Assembly: GCA_030998225.1 (NCBI GenBank)
Contig: JAPYXD010000056.1
Span: 744,001 to 808,000, forward strand
Source of the DNA: Diplolepis rosae
Lineage: Eukaryota > Arthropoda > Insecta > Hymenoptera > Diplolepididae
Direction of reading: 5' to 3'
DNA length: 64,000 nucleotides
Below, piece by piece: positions 1 to 11,404 of this stretch; position 1 is the stretch's first letter; the number at the start of each line of letters is the position of its first letter. Both the position numbers and the translations under genes were made by a program. The notes under the pieces were generated by a model that worked only from the letters and a program-made list of their open reading frames with translations, did no database searches and was not told the DNA's origin.

Positions 1-896
1 GGAACGCAGCATACCCAAATGCATAGTCGCACAACTCTCCTCCGCTAAACGTAATAGCTCCACCGCTAGGGGCAGCGTCTGCGCCAAATTTTTTTCCGTG
101 TATTCACCTATTTTTCGAATAGAGAACTTGTTGGGTTGTCGTCGGCCTGGTGAGAGTCTTTTTTCCGTTCTTGGTTTTGCTATTTTTGGGAAGAGTCAAG
201 TCAAAAAGATTAAGAGAGGTAATTCCAAACACGATAAGATTTATTGAGAAAACGAGAATAGAGAATAGAAATAGGAAAGAAAAAATAATCCTAGAAATGA
301 GGATAAGGGATTAATGGAAGTAAGAAAATCAACGAAGCGCAGGTAGAATAGAAGGCAAAAGCGCGCGGTTAAGCGGTACGCACTTACCCATCAACAATTA
401 CAAGGTCGATCTGTATCTTATAAACAAAGAGCCCCTCGGCGAAAATAAGACTTGACTAAAATATAAACACCTAAGGAATTTATAGATAAAATAAATTAAA
501 ATATTATTTCACAGAAGAAATTTTATTTCTCTCTGCAGGACGTGGCAGAGGCTATATGCAGGTGAATATAGAAACCCTAAAAAACAGAGACAAGACAACA
601 AACGAAGATAGGAGAGCTTTCCCAAATAACCCCAACCAATCCCTTCTCTAGGACGGTACAGATTTGACGGTTCCAGAGATTTCAAAATCAACAAATCCCC
701 AGCCAGATGGTAATGAAACATTTCAATAGACTCTTTCCTAAAAGATAATAACCAATTCCTAGTCGAAGCAAATGAACTGTTAAGACATTACGACAAACAG
801 GTAATTAGAGAGCGCGAAAAGTTTATTAGAGAAATAGAAGAGAAATGCAAAGGCAAACAAAGAAATAAAGCAGCTAAACCTTCAGCCCACAGTTCA
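1..896. other. 5' leader of gypsy relic, no gene
   Basis: I see no supported gene here. The stretch lies just upstream of the gag remnant of the Ty3/gypsy element on the + strand and is presumably its untranslated leader, possibly with LTR sequence running off the left edge. I could not recognise an LTR boundary, primer binding site or duplicated terminus. Short open frames on both strands (509-721, 788-988) have no recognisable motif and are treated as chance. Confidence 0.4.
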
Positions 897-1690
897 TTGG
901 AAAGAAAATTTCGAAAGTATGAAAGGTCGGAATCGGAAAATTTTGAAAAGAGAAATGAAGTAATAAATAAACAATCAGTCCAATTCAAGGAAATAAGGGA
1001 ACCTCGTAAATCAGGGCTTGAACAATTGGAAATTCACGGCAACAGAAGAGGGAACATCGACAGAAATTTTTATACAGACGATAGTAAACTACTGGAAATC
1101 GGAGAAAACTTAAATCAAAATAGAATACCAATAAAATCGAGCGGCAGAGGACAATTCAGACCTAAGTAACGACAATTGCACGAGGCCAAAAACACATTTT
1201 CCCTCCGGCATGAGCCAAACCCCGTTTCAAATAATGAGTAATTGGCTAATCAAATTTAGAAACAACAAAGAAAACAGCCCAGCTCATTTTTTGGAGGACC
1301 TCAAAAGGTTCAAAAGGAGATACCAAATAAGTAGTAGGGACATTCTAGAAAACCTGGATGCGTTATTAATCGAAAATGCTAAAGATTGGTGTTTAATTAA
1401 TAGAAATTCGTGGAGAACATTATCAGATTTTTTCAAAGAATTTACGAACACATATATAGATGAAAATTTTTTAGAGGAAATAAAACAAAAAATATATCTA
1501 GAGCCTCGTGGGTACAACAAAGATTTAATGCGCCACAATATCAAATGCCTTCTCCAAAGAGACCCAACCCTTACCCTGCATTCCAAAACACTCCTCAACC
1601 AGGATTTTAGCAAGAATTCCAACCTAGATTCCGAAATAATCAATATAGATTTCAGTACAACCCTTATAACCAAATGATAACCAGAATGAA
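897..1690 (+). pseudogene. gag: Ty3/gypsy gag (capsid) remnant
   Basis: Degenerate gag of an insect Ty3/gypsy retrotransposon, which would form the particle that packages element RNA. An open stretch at 897-1169 is basic and Glu/Lys-rich. A second at 1210-1677 has the look of a retrotransposon gag capsid: FLEDLKRFKRRYQIS around residues 28-42, followed by LLIENAKDWC and an aromatic-rich helix region. Near 1530-1690 a different frame reads Pro/Gln/Asn-rich sequence typical of the segment before the zinc knuckle, so a frameshift separates them. The element cannot make an intact Gag. Identification rests on position before protease and RT and on the capsid-like pattern; the first open stretch is less certain. 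Confidence 0.6.
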
Positions 1691-1904
1691 TTAATCAGTG
1701 ATAGGCACGGTACTAGGTCGAACACAGCCCACGATAGAATTTACAGCGGAAAATCGGGAAAACCCAAGAGAAAATAAGCCACAAAATTTTCAAAAACAAT
1801 TTGCAAGTAACGAAAACCGAAACGATAAAAGCGGAATATAGAACAATAGAATACAAGATGCGCAATGTCAAAATGCCAGCGCGAAGGAAAACTTAATACA
1901 GTTA

Positions 1905-2170
1905 AACTGTTATAACTGCAAAGAACTAGAACACTTCAAATGGGAATGTCCATACTTGAGTCACAAACAGGGAAACGAAAAAGGCGGGTAATGGGAACGA
2001 CGGTAACAAAACCCATTACCAGAACGCCAGAATATTTAAATTCGGATACAGAGGAATTAGAAAAAACAAGGTTTCATTTAATGATAAAATTTGAAAACAA
2101 CTTATTTAGAATATTAGTCGATACAGGGGCCACACATTCATACATTGGCAAAGAATTACTAGAAAATTAA
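1905..2170 (+). pseudogene. Gypsy zinc knuckle and aspartic protease remnant
   Basis: A nucleocapsid CCHC knuckle is legible at 1908-1949 as CYNCKELEHFKWEC (C-x2-C-x4-H-x4-C), in a different frame from the protease that follows. The protease frame (1940-2170) contains ILVDTGATHSYIG; the catalytic DTGA lies at 2120-2131, after a beta-strand-like lead-in (FHLMIKFENNLFRILV). In Ty3/gypsy elements this dimeric aspartic protease cuts Gag-Pol. The frame stops soon after the active site, so the flap and C-terminal half are lost or out of frame. Order (knuckle, protease, RT) is the normal one for the superfamily. Confidence 0.8.
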
Positions 2171-3060
2171 AATCTACAAGCACTTTGGGGACAGACACGA
2201 TTAAAAACCTAAAAATGACCCTAAATTACGACACCGGAACTTGGTGGCTACCAGGTAGCCCACCAAATCACTATCACATGGAGGCAAGGCCTCATTCCCT
2301 ACCCAAACCAATCATAGAAAACACTACATCAGATAGGAAAAAGGCGACAAAAACAAACGAGGATAGTAAAGGAATTATGGGAAATAAAATAAATAGTAAT
2401 AATAAAATCCAAACAGCGTAAACAATCAGATCAAGTCAGGAACGAAAGGTATAGAAAATAATAATAAGGAATCAAAACCAAAATTCGGGAGAAAAATGAA
2501 ATCAAAAAGCGAGAGAGAAAATAAATCCGTGGTAGGAAGGAACCCTAACGATTTCACCCAAACATACAATGACAAACCTATCCCAAAAAGCAAAAAACGT
2601 CCAAAATACCAAAACAAACCCTTATAAAGAAATCCCAAGCTTGATCAGCATTATCACACAGAACAGATTCCAAATCCTGGAAAACCCCACCCTACAAACG
2701 CAGGACAGTAACGAAAAACGAGAAGACGAGGAAACAAAAATGACAGGAATTTTGTATAATAGCAAATTAACAGAACTAAAAAACGACTTGAATAAAAGAA
2801 TAGAATCTAGAAAAACCTAAATTTCGAACGAAGCAACCGAGATTAGGAATAAAAACTCGTGTATTAATTTAAGAAACAGGTCAATTTTATTAAATAATAT
2901 AGGGGGTAAACCCATTAAACAGGTTAAACTGGATGAAATTCAACAAGCTAAATTAGAAGAAATAGTGAAAAGTAAAATACCGGAATTAGGAACAGGACTG
3001 GAACAGACATAATTAACGCAACATAAAATAGACGTTCAGGGCCAAGATACTATCATGTAA
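2171..3060 (+). other. Decayed protease-RT linker of gypsy
   Basis: Lysine- and asparagine-rich, heavily interrupted coding debris between protease and RT. An open stretch at 2569-2820 has no recognisable domain. Toward the end, 2996-3045 reads GLEQT, a stop, then LTQHKIDVQG, which matches the conserved lead-in (an H-x-I-D motif) that precedes the RT domain in gypsy pol. This argues that the pol frame once ran through here and is broken by a nonsense codon near 3009. Confidence 0.5.
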
Positions 3061-3932
3061 GCCCTAAGGCAAAAGAAAGAATAAATAATGAAATAGACGA
3101 AATGTTAAAACAGGAAAAAATAGAATCTTCTCCTTCTGATTGGTCGAACCCAATTGAGATGACTAAACAACCAAATGGAGAGTACAGGTTTTGTCTTGAT
3201 TTCAGAAAAGTAAATAAAATAATCAGGAATGATTTGTACCCATTGCCATTAAAGAATGAAATCTTGGATACCTTACGATCGGCAAAATTAATTTCAAAAA
3301 TAGATTTGAATTTGGCATATTTACAAATACCATTGGAGAAAAATTCTGAACCTATTATAGCATTCACAGTTCCCGGAAAGGGTATGTATCAATGCAAACG
3401 GATACTATTTCGTCTTACCAATGCTCCGGAAACTTTCCAGAGACTGATGGATAAGGTTATACATCTAGATTTTAAGCCAAATGTTTTTTGTTACTTGGAC
3501 GACATTATTATTGTAACTCAAAATTTTAATGATCACCTAAAGTATTTAAAGCTTGTATTAGATAAAATTAAAGAAGCAAATTTAACAATAGGACTAAACA
3601 AATGTGAATTCGGTTGTCAAGAAATTAGATCAGATCAGATCAGCCAATCTTGGAATTCGCTAAACCCAAAAGTATCAAACAGTTACAAAGATTAATAGGA
3701 ATGGCAAGTTGGTATAGAAGTTTCATACTACACTTTTCGGAAATGATAGAACCATTAAATAGACTATTAAAAAAGAATAAGAAGTGGCATTGGGAAATAG
3801 AAGAGAATAAAGCTTTTGAGAAAATAAAAGAACTCTTGACATCTGCACCCATCTTAACCTGTACAGATTTTTCACAACCTTTCAAGCTAGAAACGGACGC
3901 TAGTGACACTGGATTGGGAGCGGTTGTAACTT
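3061..3932 (+). pseudogene. pol: Gypsy reverse transcriptase with start of RNase H
   Basis: Reverse transcriptase of the Ty3/gypsy element. The frame at 3061-3695 shows the entry motif IDEMLKQEKIESS, RFCLDFRKVN, ISKIDLNLAYLQIPL and the catalytic YLDD box at 3492-3503. About 3636-3650 a deletion or frameshift moves the reading to the next frame, which continues with FAKPKSIKQLQRLIGMASWY (RT connection domain) and ends in LETDASDTGLGAVVT, the first acidic residue region of RNase H. At 3933 the R1-type LINE interrupts the gene and the remainder of RNase H resumes after 5874. Key catalytic residues survive but the gene is broken in several places. Confidence 0.9.
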
Positions 3933-3941
3933 AAACAATAA

Positions 3942-5765
3942 CTCAGCAAAGACAAGCTTCGCGAACATCTTGAAGAAACCAGGCTCATTGATGAGCTTGG
4001 TTGGACAAGGTCTGATGGGTCGTTGGAGGACACTGTGCGAGCGGCGTGGCGGAAAGTGGTCGCAGCATGTGACCACTCCATGCCTCGCCGCAGACACGTG
4101 CGTACCAGGGATTCGATGTGCTGGTGGAACGACCAGTTGTCTGTCATGCGACTACACGTTCACATGGTCGGCGAGAACGGTCTCTCGGAAAACCAGTTCG
4201 GTTTTCGGAAAGGCAGGTCCACAGTTGACGCCATCCAGGCAGTGGTGGACATCGTCACTAAAGCAAGAAGAGGAACTGTTAAGCGTAAGGGATTCTGCGC
4301 ATTGATCAGCATTGACATACGCAATGCGTTCAATACCGCGAGGTGGAACAACTGCATCGAGGCGATTGTACAGAAAAGGGTTCCAGCCTACCTGTTGCGA
4401 ATAATAGATGACTATCTGAGCAACAGGTGGGTGATATACGAGGGCGACAAGTGCTCACTCAAAGAAGAGATAACATGTGGCGCCCCTCAAGGGTCACGGG
4501 TGCGTCTACTCTCTTGAAACGTCATGTACGACGATTTCCTGCAAATGGACCTGCAAAGCGTTGGATGAATAGCAGATGCCTGAAAGTGGCCCCTGAAAAG
4601 ACTGAAGCTTTGTTGGTCACAGACACGAGATCCTACAAATACCCGAGGATCGTTCTCGAGAAACATGAAATCGAGTGGAAAAAGAGCATTAAGTACTTGG
4701 GTCTGCAGTTGGATCGAAGGCTTAGCTTCGGCAAACACCTGCAGATTGCGACTGCCAAAGCCATCCAATGTGGAGCCGCTCTGACTCGGCTCATGCCCAA
4801 CATTGGTGGCCCCAGGGAACCCAAGAGAAGGCTGGTGGCGAGCGTGGTAAATTCGAAGCTGCTTTACGCAGCTCCGGTCTAAACAAGTGCACTTAACAAC
4901 CATGCTATCCAGAAAAAGCTGTTCTCGGCAGAGCGAGGCGTGGTGTAGAGAATTGTCCCAGCATACCGAAGTGTGTGAATGAGCGCTGTACTGGTCCTGG
5001 CGAGCGTCCCACCAATAGACTTATTGGCGGAGGAAAGGAAGGACAACTTTTAGCTGCGTCAGGAGCACACCTGCTTGAAAAACCTGCAGGAAATCGCTCG
5101 CGCGAAGGAGGCCATCCGCAAGGATGGAAGGGGCAGACTCGTCGAGAAATGGCAGACGAGATGGCATGGTGACAAACCGGGAGATGGACACACCGTCTAA
5201 TCCCGGAGCTCGCCTCCTGGCTGGATAGAAAGCACGATCAAGTTGGCTTTTACCTGACGCAAGCGCTTTCGGGCCATGGTTGCTTTGATGCGTACCTGAA
5301 GCGCTTCAAGAAAAGAGACGATGAGGGAGGCGCGAAAAGGGAGGCTGTCGGTCGGGCAGTGGGTGCACAACTCACTCCTGACACGATGGCCTCTCTCACG
5401 CTCCAGTCTGAACAGATGTGGATGCTTATCGAGTCATTCGTCACCCTGGTGATGAAGACGAGGGAGCTCGATGGGCGTGCAGAGCGCGGCAACAACGGGG
5501 GCCAGTAGAAATCGCATCGGGGCCTGCACCCGCGGTCTTGCGTCTTGGGCGGACTTGGCTGTCCGCGACTTTAAGCTGGAACCAACTGCCCGCGAAGTTC
5601 AAAGCCGAAAGGCCGCTCCGCGGGCGGTGTATTGGTTCGAGAGAGGGTTTTTTTTGGTTTTAACAAGTATGCCTAGACCCGTCCTAGGAGAGTCCTGTAC
5701 AACGTCTATAAAAGATTTCACCATTTTTCCTCCTCACAAAAAAAAATAATAAAATAAAAACAATA
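3942..5765 (+). mobile_element. R1-type LINE, internally deleted, nested in gypsy
   Basis: Non-LTR retrotransposon fragment inserted in the gypsy RNase H region. RT motifs visible: LSENQFGFRKGRSTVDAIQA (about 4172-4230), ALISIDIRNAFNTARW, DYLSNRW, and CGAPQGS at about 4476, after which the catalytic FADD region is missing, so a deletion removed it. Downstream LKVAPEKTEALLVTD, IKYLGLQLDRRLSF and a C-terminal W-x2-RW segment near 5140 are typical of the R1 clade. The sequence is more GC-rich than the host element. The direct repeat AAACAATAA flanks it at 3933-3941 and 5758-5766 (again at 5866-5874). Two other fragments of a similar LINE occur at 16369 and 53690. Confidence 0.85.
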
Positions 5766-5908
5766 AACGGAACGAACCATGTAATCGCTCACGCAAGCAG
5801 AAACAACGTCTATAAAAGATTTCGCCATTTTTCCTCCTCACAAAAAAAAATAAAAAAATAAATAAAAACAATAAACGGAACAAAGCATGTAATCGCTTAC
5901 GCAAGCAG
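5699..5908 (+). repeat. 104-bp tandem duplication over LINE-gypsy junction
   Basis: Two head-to-tail copies with a period of 104 bp, beginning with ACAACGTCTATAAAAG at 5699 and 5803. Each copy holds the A-rich LINE tail, the AAACAATAA target sequence and about 36 bp of gypsy RNase H coding (reads HVIAYASR in the second copy). The duplication therefore arose after the LINE insertion. Copies differ at several sites. Confidence 0.85.
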
Positions 5909-6311
5909 AAATCTGAATAGTGCAGTTATGATACTCGGCATCAGAAAAAAAGAATGTTTAGCGGTAATATGGGCGATTAGGAAATTCATATCATACCTTG
6001 AGGTTTATAGTTTCAAAGTAATAACGGATCATATGGCACTTAAATGGTTACACAATCTGAAAAACTCTACAGGACGATTAGCTAAGTGGGCGTTAGAACT
6101 ACTCGAGTTAGACTACGAAGTAATCTATAAAAAGGGAAGTTCGAACCTAGTCCCAGACGCTCTTTCAAGATCTAATGAAACCGAAAAAACACACGCCAGA
6201 ATATCTGAATACTACTGCTGGCCAGGGTTGTGTTCGGCGGTAATTAAGTACGTGGGAAAATGCAAAATCTGTCAAAGGACAAAACCTAGCAACCAGCAAA
6301 AATTGAACTAA
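5875..6311 (+). pseudogene. pol: Gypsy RNase H and integrase zinc-binding region
   Basis: Continuation of gypsy pol after the nested LINE. The frame reads HVIAYASRNLNSA, then KKECLAVIWAIRKFISYL and FKVITDHMALKWLHNL, the conserved RNase H block, and KKGSSNLVPDALSR, the usual end of RNase H. From about 6205 the integrase zinc-binding end shows YYCWPG and CKICQRTKP (the CC pair). The HH half is shortened, suggesting a small deletion. A stop follows at 6309. Confidence 0.85.
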
Positions 6312-6906
6312 TGGGGGAAAGACGCGCCGGAAAGCCGTGAACCATGGTAGCAGTTGACATCATGGGACATGTCACACCACGTCACAATTTTCAGACCCCC
6401 CCCCCCCCCATAAACTGTGTGACGTATTATGTGAACGGCCCCTAACGAAAAGAAGATTTAATCCGAATATCACAAACGAATCATATCGCGTTGGAGAACA
6501 CCACGAGTTCTTCACACGAACAACGGTACGTAATTCGTAAATAAGACCACATGAGAAAGATGACGAAATTGAATTCCAGGATGGAAATAGATGGACGCAT
6601 AGATTACGAAAATTAGCAAAAGTCATGAAAGAAATCCAAAAGAATTTGGACGAAGCGAATATAAAACAGGCTACTCGTTATAATTTGTGTAGAAGACTGA
6701 TAGAATTTAAGGTAGGCGATATGGTTTTGAAAATGGCTACCAAATTATCTAATAAAGCGGATAATAAGGCAGGGAAACTTTTCGATAAATAGGAAGGTCC
6801 TTACATAATTGAGAAAAAAATCTCCCCCACAATTTATGAATTGAAAAACCTCAAAGGAAAAAGTGTAGAGGAATGAAATGTAAATTATTTTAAGTTAGAG
6901 AGTATA
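6312..6906 (+). pseudogene. pol: Gypsy integrase remnant with GPY motif
   Basis: Start of the integrase core is seen as VAVDIMGH at about 6345-6368, then the sequence changes abruptly to a short repeat with a 14-C run (6396-6409) flanked by GTGTGACG-like motifs, so the DDE core is disrupted. From about 6560 coding resumes: a helical segment, then FKVGDMVLKMATKL, KLFDK, stop, EGPYIIEKKISPTIYEL. The GPY codons lie at 6796-6804 and mark the C-terminal GPY/F integrase module. The gene ends near 6906. Integration activity is impossible. Confidence 0.75.
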
Positions 6907-7455
6907 AGTAGCAATAGAAACATATAAGCAATGTATAAATGGTTTGACAGGACTACACGGCTCAATTTGAATCCCACTTCAATACGATTGGACAATTAAC
7001 ATTTTTTTTTTTTTTGGCAACCAGCACAAAACCGCCTGCTATTAAACATACAGACAACATCAAAATGTATATCAATTTCAGCGCAATGAACACAAAGCAG
7101 AAGTGCTGGTGGAGAGAAGAAGAAGGAAGGAGGCGTCAAAGAAAACGGGAAAACAGAGATAAGGGGAACAAAAAAAGCGAGGAGGAATGGAGACTATTAA
7201 GATGGGCAAAGGAGTTGGAATAATAAGAGGACTGCCAGGAGGCAGGCTTTAAGCACAAAAAAGACTAAAATAAGATTAAGAAAGTCCGCACTGGTTGTAA
7301 AGTAAGAGTCTAAATAAAGACGAGTTATAAGCAGAATTCAGTTTCTTTTTCCTGACAGACAATTAACTCGAGACAGAAACAGTAATATCATTCTGCTTGA
7401 TTTTTTTGTTTGTTTTGTCTTTTTTTCAAATATATGTTACAGGTCAAGAAAAACC
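6907..7455. other. Post-integrase region, no gene recognised
   Basis: Contains a T-rich run at about 7002-7016, then a purine-rich stretch at 7107-7200 that could include the polypurine tract expected upstream of a 3' LTR. The frame at 7014-7223 is very basic (RRRQRKRENRDKGNKK) and may be purine-tract translation rather than a gene. I could not define an LTR. Confidence 0.35.
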
Positions 7456-7826
7456 ATGGCGGAAGACTGGAAACAAACCATTGTCAAGTCAGCCGAGACC
7501 TGAAGGAGGCTAGCAGAAGAAGGCCACGAAGGGATAAGATGTCAATTTTGTAAGGAACTAATACCAAATTTACTATAAACAATAGGTGGCTCCTTTTGTA
7601 ATAATAGACCGGACAAATGTAGAAAGAACTACACGACTCCCAACTCAGACAGACGGAAATACATAAAAGGGGAATGGAAAATAATAAATAAAGAATTAAA
7701 AGGAATATTAAAGATAAGAATAGACAATAAAAAATTAGGGAAAGACAGACATGACAAATCCGATTGGTTGGAACTACGAATCGACCAAAAGACGAGGTAC
7801 GACCTGGAAGGAGATCTCCAATAAGG
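7456..7826 (+). pseudogene. Decayed small Cys-containing reading frame
   Basis: Starting at ATG 7456 a single frame runs about 123 codons to a TAA at 7822-7824 with two internal stops (near 7501 and 7576). It reads a short helical N-terminus, then CQFCKELIP followed about 16 residues later by C-x6-C, and a Lys/Asp-rich C-terminal half ending ELRIDQKTRYDLEG. The four cysteines could bind zinc. It lies downstream of gypsy pol on the same strand and could be an accessory frame of that element, or an unrelated relic. I do not recognise the family. Confidence 0.35.
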
Positions 7827-8009
7827 GGAACCTCCCAGGATCGCCGCGAATTGCTGACCACTGAGTGCGCCCTGTCCGTTTCTGGATTTCCATCGTTTTT
7901 GTTTTTTAAGTGCGTGTGTCATGTGTCCCCCCCCCCCCCCCCATAACCATCCTGTTATAGATTTTCCCTTTTTTTTCACAAATCAGATGCCTCCAAACAC
8001 TGATAGATG

Positions 8010-8934
8010 CAGTGTGAAATAAAAATGACCGAACCTTTTAGTTACAGAATAAAACAGGCATGGTATGATGTTTCAGAACTAATATTTATTCAAAATAGGA
8101 TCCATTCAACTCAATACAACGTTTGGAACGTTCAACCAATTTATGCATAGACTTTTTAAACTCGGTTTTTGGGATGTTCTTTAGCACCTGTGTCACAGCT
8201 GCTTGAGTGGTTGGGACGTCATCGTAAATAGCTCCTTTCATTGCAGTTTTCAGTTTTGAGAACAGAAAATAGTCATACAGTGATAGATCAGGCGAATACG
8301 GAAGATGGTCGATGACACAAATCTGTTTTTTCAGCAAAAATTCGTTCTCTTTTTGTCTTGTGAGGTGGTGCATTCAACTGATGTGGAACAAAACGTGTAC
8401 AGACCTTTCTTTTACCCAAATCTTCAGTTAATATTGTGTAGATTGTACAGTAAGATGGATTCAGTTCTTCTGCCAGTATTCTCACAGTGAAATTTGCATC
8501 GATTGCGATTATTTCACGTACTTTTTTCACTAACGCAGCAAGATTTGATGCTTCTTGTCGTCCAGGGTTTGGATCACTATTTAAATCGTCACGGCCATTT
8601 TTAAAAGGTGTAATCCACGTATAAACTTGAGTACGACTCATACAATCATCACCATAAACATTTTTCATCAATTCGTATGTCTCAGCGAATTTTTTTCAAG
8701 TTTAACACAAAATTTTATAGTTTCTCTTTGTTCCATTTATGTTTTTATGACATAACCATAAAAACTACTGCCATTAAAACGTGCGTCATTTTGTGACCTG
8801 CCAAATGATTTGCTTGAACTTGGTTGCGCTTGAAAGAAGAAAAATGTACCTTTCTAACGCTTCCAACGTTTAAAAGATGGCGCTACATGTTCTATGATTT
8901 AAATTAAAAGTTCGGTTATTTTCACATCACACTG
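8010..8934 (-). mobile_element. Internally deleted mariner, copy 1
   Basis: Nonautonomous mariner of 925 bp. Terminal inverted repeats of about 30 bp lie at 8010-8040 (CAGTGTGAAATAAAAATGAC) and 8903-8934. The transposase reads on - from 8671: N-terminal HTH region (YGDDCMSRTQVYTWITPFKN, VRILAEELNPSYCTIYTIL) to KRKVCTRFVPHQLNAPPH, then directly to FLLKKQICVIDHLPYSPDLS in another frame, and on to the C-terminus ending NGSYFE at 8086. Residues holding the first two catalytic aspartates are missing; only the third region remains, with its expected Pro/Cys context altered. It shares its deletion breakpoint with the copy at 13013. Confidence 0.9.
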
Positions 8935-9353
8935 TGTGCCTATATGTAATTTTAATATAATTTTCTTTTATAGAATTTTATTTTTGTTATCGTGTCAATG
9001 AAATCAACTCCAATTCTGATTGCCAAAAATTCTATTTAAGGGATATCCTAAAAAAAATTTGGATTACAGTAATTGAAATTGAAATTTAAAATGTATTGAA
9101 ATAATTGCTAATCTGCTTCTGAGACTTCAGTTTGAGGATAGCTAAGCGCGCAATTCGCTAATCGCTGTTTAATATAACCTTAGACGAATGTGAAAGGCTA
9201 TATCCTTGAACAAATCTTAGTCACAGCATTTTTAAAATTATTAATAATAAATTTTATGTGCCTCCGGCGCGGAAACTCGTTTTTCCGTTACAGCTGAGAG
9301 TAACGGAATGTTGTGTATTCCGTTACAGAGGAATATAATGTAAAAATTGAATT
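8935..9353. other. AT-rich spacer
   Basis: No gene seen. A small hairpin, TTCCGTTAC...GTAACGGAA, lies at about 9283-9312 with a third partial copy at about 9319-9329. Confidence 0.5.
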
Positions 9354-9944
9354 AAAAACTCCAAGGACTCGAAACCAATCGGATCCCCAAAACACAACCA
9401 AATTTGGACCACAGTCACCATACCTCAACACAAATCATGACAGCATGATAAGTTATCTTTAAAGGCAATGTTACACAGTAAATATCCTTGAGGTTTCTAG
9501 ATTCTGCGAAACAATTTTAAATTTATTGAATGACCCTTGGGGTCTTTCAGGTGCTTGGAAGGGAGGGATGCATGGGGTTTCCTGTTGGCGTTCCGTGGAG
9601 GAGGGTTTGCGTCCCCATGGAGAGTGATAGGAGACACACATTTATTTAAATAATTATTTTTATAGTGTTACAGCTCTGGAGAGGGTGCTGGATGAGCACC
9701 GAAACGTCGGCGAAGGTTTGAAGTTTTGTTTATGTAAATGGTGGCGGGTGATAAAAACAAAAAAGGACGAAAAAAAGAAAAAGAAGGAAGGGGTTTTGGA
9801 AGGTTGCCTTCTTTTTCTTTCCTCCTTTTTTGTTTGTTTTTCTCACGGTTTGTTTTCTGGTGGTTGTGTTGAGGTGTGGTGACTGTGGTCCAAATTTGGT
9901 TGTGTTTTGGGGATTAGATTGGTTTCGAGTCCTTGGAGTTTTCA
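9354..9944. repeat. Fold-back unit with 80-bp inverted arms
   Basis: The left arm (about 9354-9434) is the near-exact reverse complement of the right arm (about 9865-9944); both contain AACACAACCAAATTTGGACC or its complement. The spacer of about 430 bp includes GATGAGCACCGAAACGTCGG at 9692-9711, a motif type common at tails of Penelope-like and other retroelements. Open frames here (9685-9882, 9730-10029, 9830-10033) overlap on opposite strands and are compositional. Could be a fold-back transposon or two opposed copies of one repeat. Confidence 0.7.
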
Positions 9945-10989
9945 ATTGTACTTTTGTTTGGACGTTGAGAAGAATCCGGGTTAGTGGTGATACGGGTTCA
10001 GGTGTAAAAATTGAACTGCGCATGCGCATATAGTCTTTCAGCGGAGCAGAATCTTATTCTTCTTCTTCCTCATCTACGCCTCGACTACGCCTTGGCTTCG
10101 ATCTCCTGCGAGTATTGTCACTCGTCACGCAATAACCCTCATTGTGCGCCTAAGCACGTAATATACTATCATTTTGAATACCCTATTTTGTTATTTCAGC
10201 AATTCACACTCACAAAATAAACTTTTTCTCCTAGTTACACAATATACTATTTTGTCATTTTAAGAAATAAATTTTAAAATTAAAAGAAGAATTCTTGAAA
10301 ACAAACTCAATGAATTCACAGGCTTTTGCAAATATTGATTAAATAATGAAATTACACAATTTAATATATAACATACCAAAAGTATTATCAAATCCTGATA
10401 AAAAATGTCAATATGCAAAATAAACTTGAGATTTATATCTTAATTTTAATAGTTATAACCGAGTTCTGACGCTGATTAATATATTGCTTGATCTTAGGTG
10501 GAGTTACCTAACTGATTTATACCTCAATTTTACTCCTCCTAGTACCTAAAAACCCGTTATCAAATTCACACTGGTACATTATAGAGACAGCTGCTCACAC
10601 GAAAAGGATACCTGTCAAATCACGGCATTATCTTTCCACCAAAAAATAAAGTAAACATCTTTACCCGATTTCTATTTTCTTAGCTTTTTGAATGTAGGTT
10701 ACTTAAGTGCAGAACATATGTTCGTTATTATTATTTTTCAATATTGAGTGTAAAACAGCAGGTCAAACTTGATCATGTTAATTCTGGCATGTTAAACAAA
10801 CCACTTCTAATCTTTACTTTTTGAAATGGTAAAAAGATTTGAACAGTTAACCTTAGTCTTATTAAATCCTGCATAGGACATAATTTTCGCTCAATGGAAT
10901 CTACACAGAAAGTAGCATGGGACAAGATATTGACCAACAGGCAGCGTTGCAGTTCCGTTTATGGAAGAGATGAGCAATTTCGAATTCGA
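9945..10989. other. Intergenic, no gene seen
   Basis: AT-rich DNA. The palindrome TGCGCATGCGCA lies at about 10017-10028. An open frame at 10011-10220 has no motif. Nothing else is supported. Confidence 0.5.
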
Positions 10990-11404
10990 AATATATATCA
11001 TAAAATACTTTTAATTTGAAAAAAGTATTGAATCTCCAACATACTGTTGTTCCAAGGTATTATATTCAATAATGAAAATCAATTAAAAACATACAAAATG
11101 ACTAATGGTAGGCTCGAGGTAAGAATTTTTTTTTTATTTAAGAGAACCATATCATTGCCAGTTAAAGTAATACGCCCGATGCTCATTTTACTCAACTGCA
11201 GTTTGAAGCACCTCAAGCGTCGGTGATATACTTATACATTTCATGTTAACCCACTGAACGCTTATTGCTATTCACTTTGGGTGAGTTAGGTATTTATCAA
11301 ATTTATTTTACCCGACTGGCATTTAATAGATGTTCAAATGTCCTTATATCCCAAGTTTAATCGACAGAGTGGAGTAAAATTACTTCAACTATTTTTCTCC
11401 GTGT
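10990..11404 (+). mobile_element. Partial copy of TTA-duplicating TIR element
   Basis: This stretch matches, block by block, the element at 52921-55252: an inner block at 11010-11102 resembles 53306-53410, and 11125-11404 resembles about 54910-55252, including the terminal CTATTTTTCTCCGTG. The left end is not recognisable, so the copy is truncated. The large internal section of the other copy (which includes a nested LINE) is absent. No coding capacity is seen. Confidence 0.75.

Noticed and set aside
1284..1673. 129-codon frame on - opposite gypsy gag
   Set aside because: It is the antisense shadow of the capsid frame and has no recognisable motif.
3970..4305. 111-codon frame overlapping the LINE RT start
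   Set aside because: Shifted frame of the LINE; the RT motifs are in the frame beginning at 4023.
9685..10033. Three overlapping frames near a fold-back unit
   Set aside because: G/T-rich sequence produces open frames on both strands; no motif.
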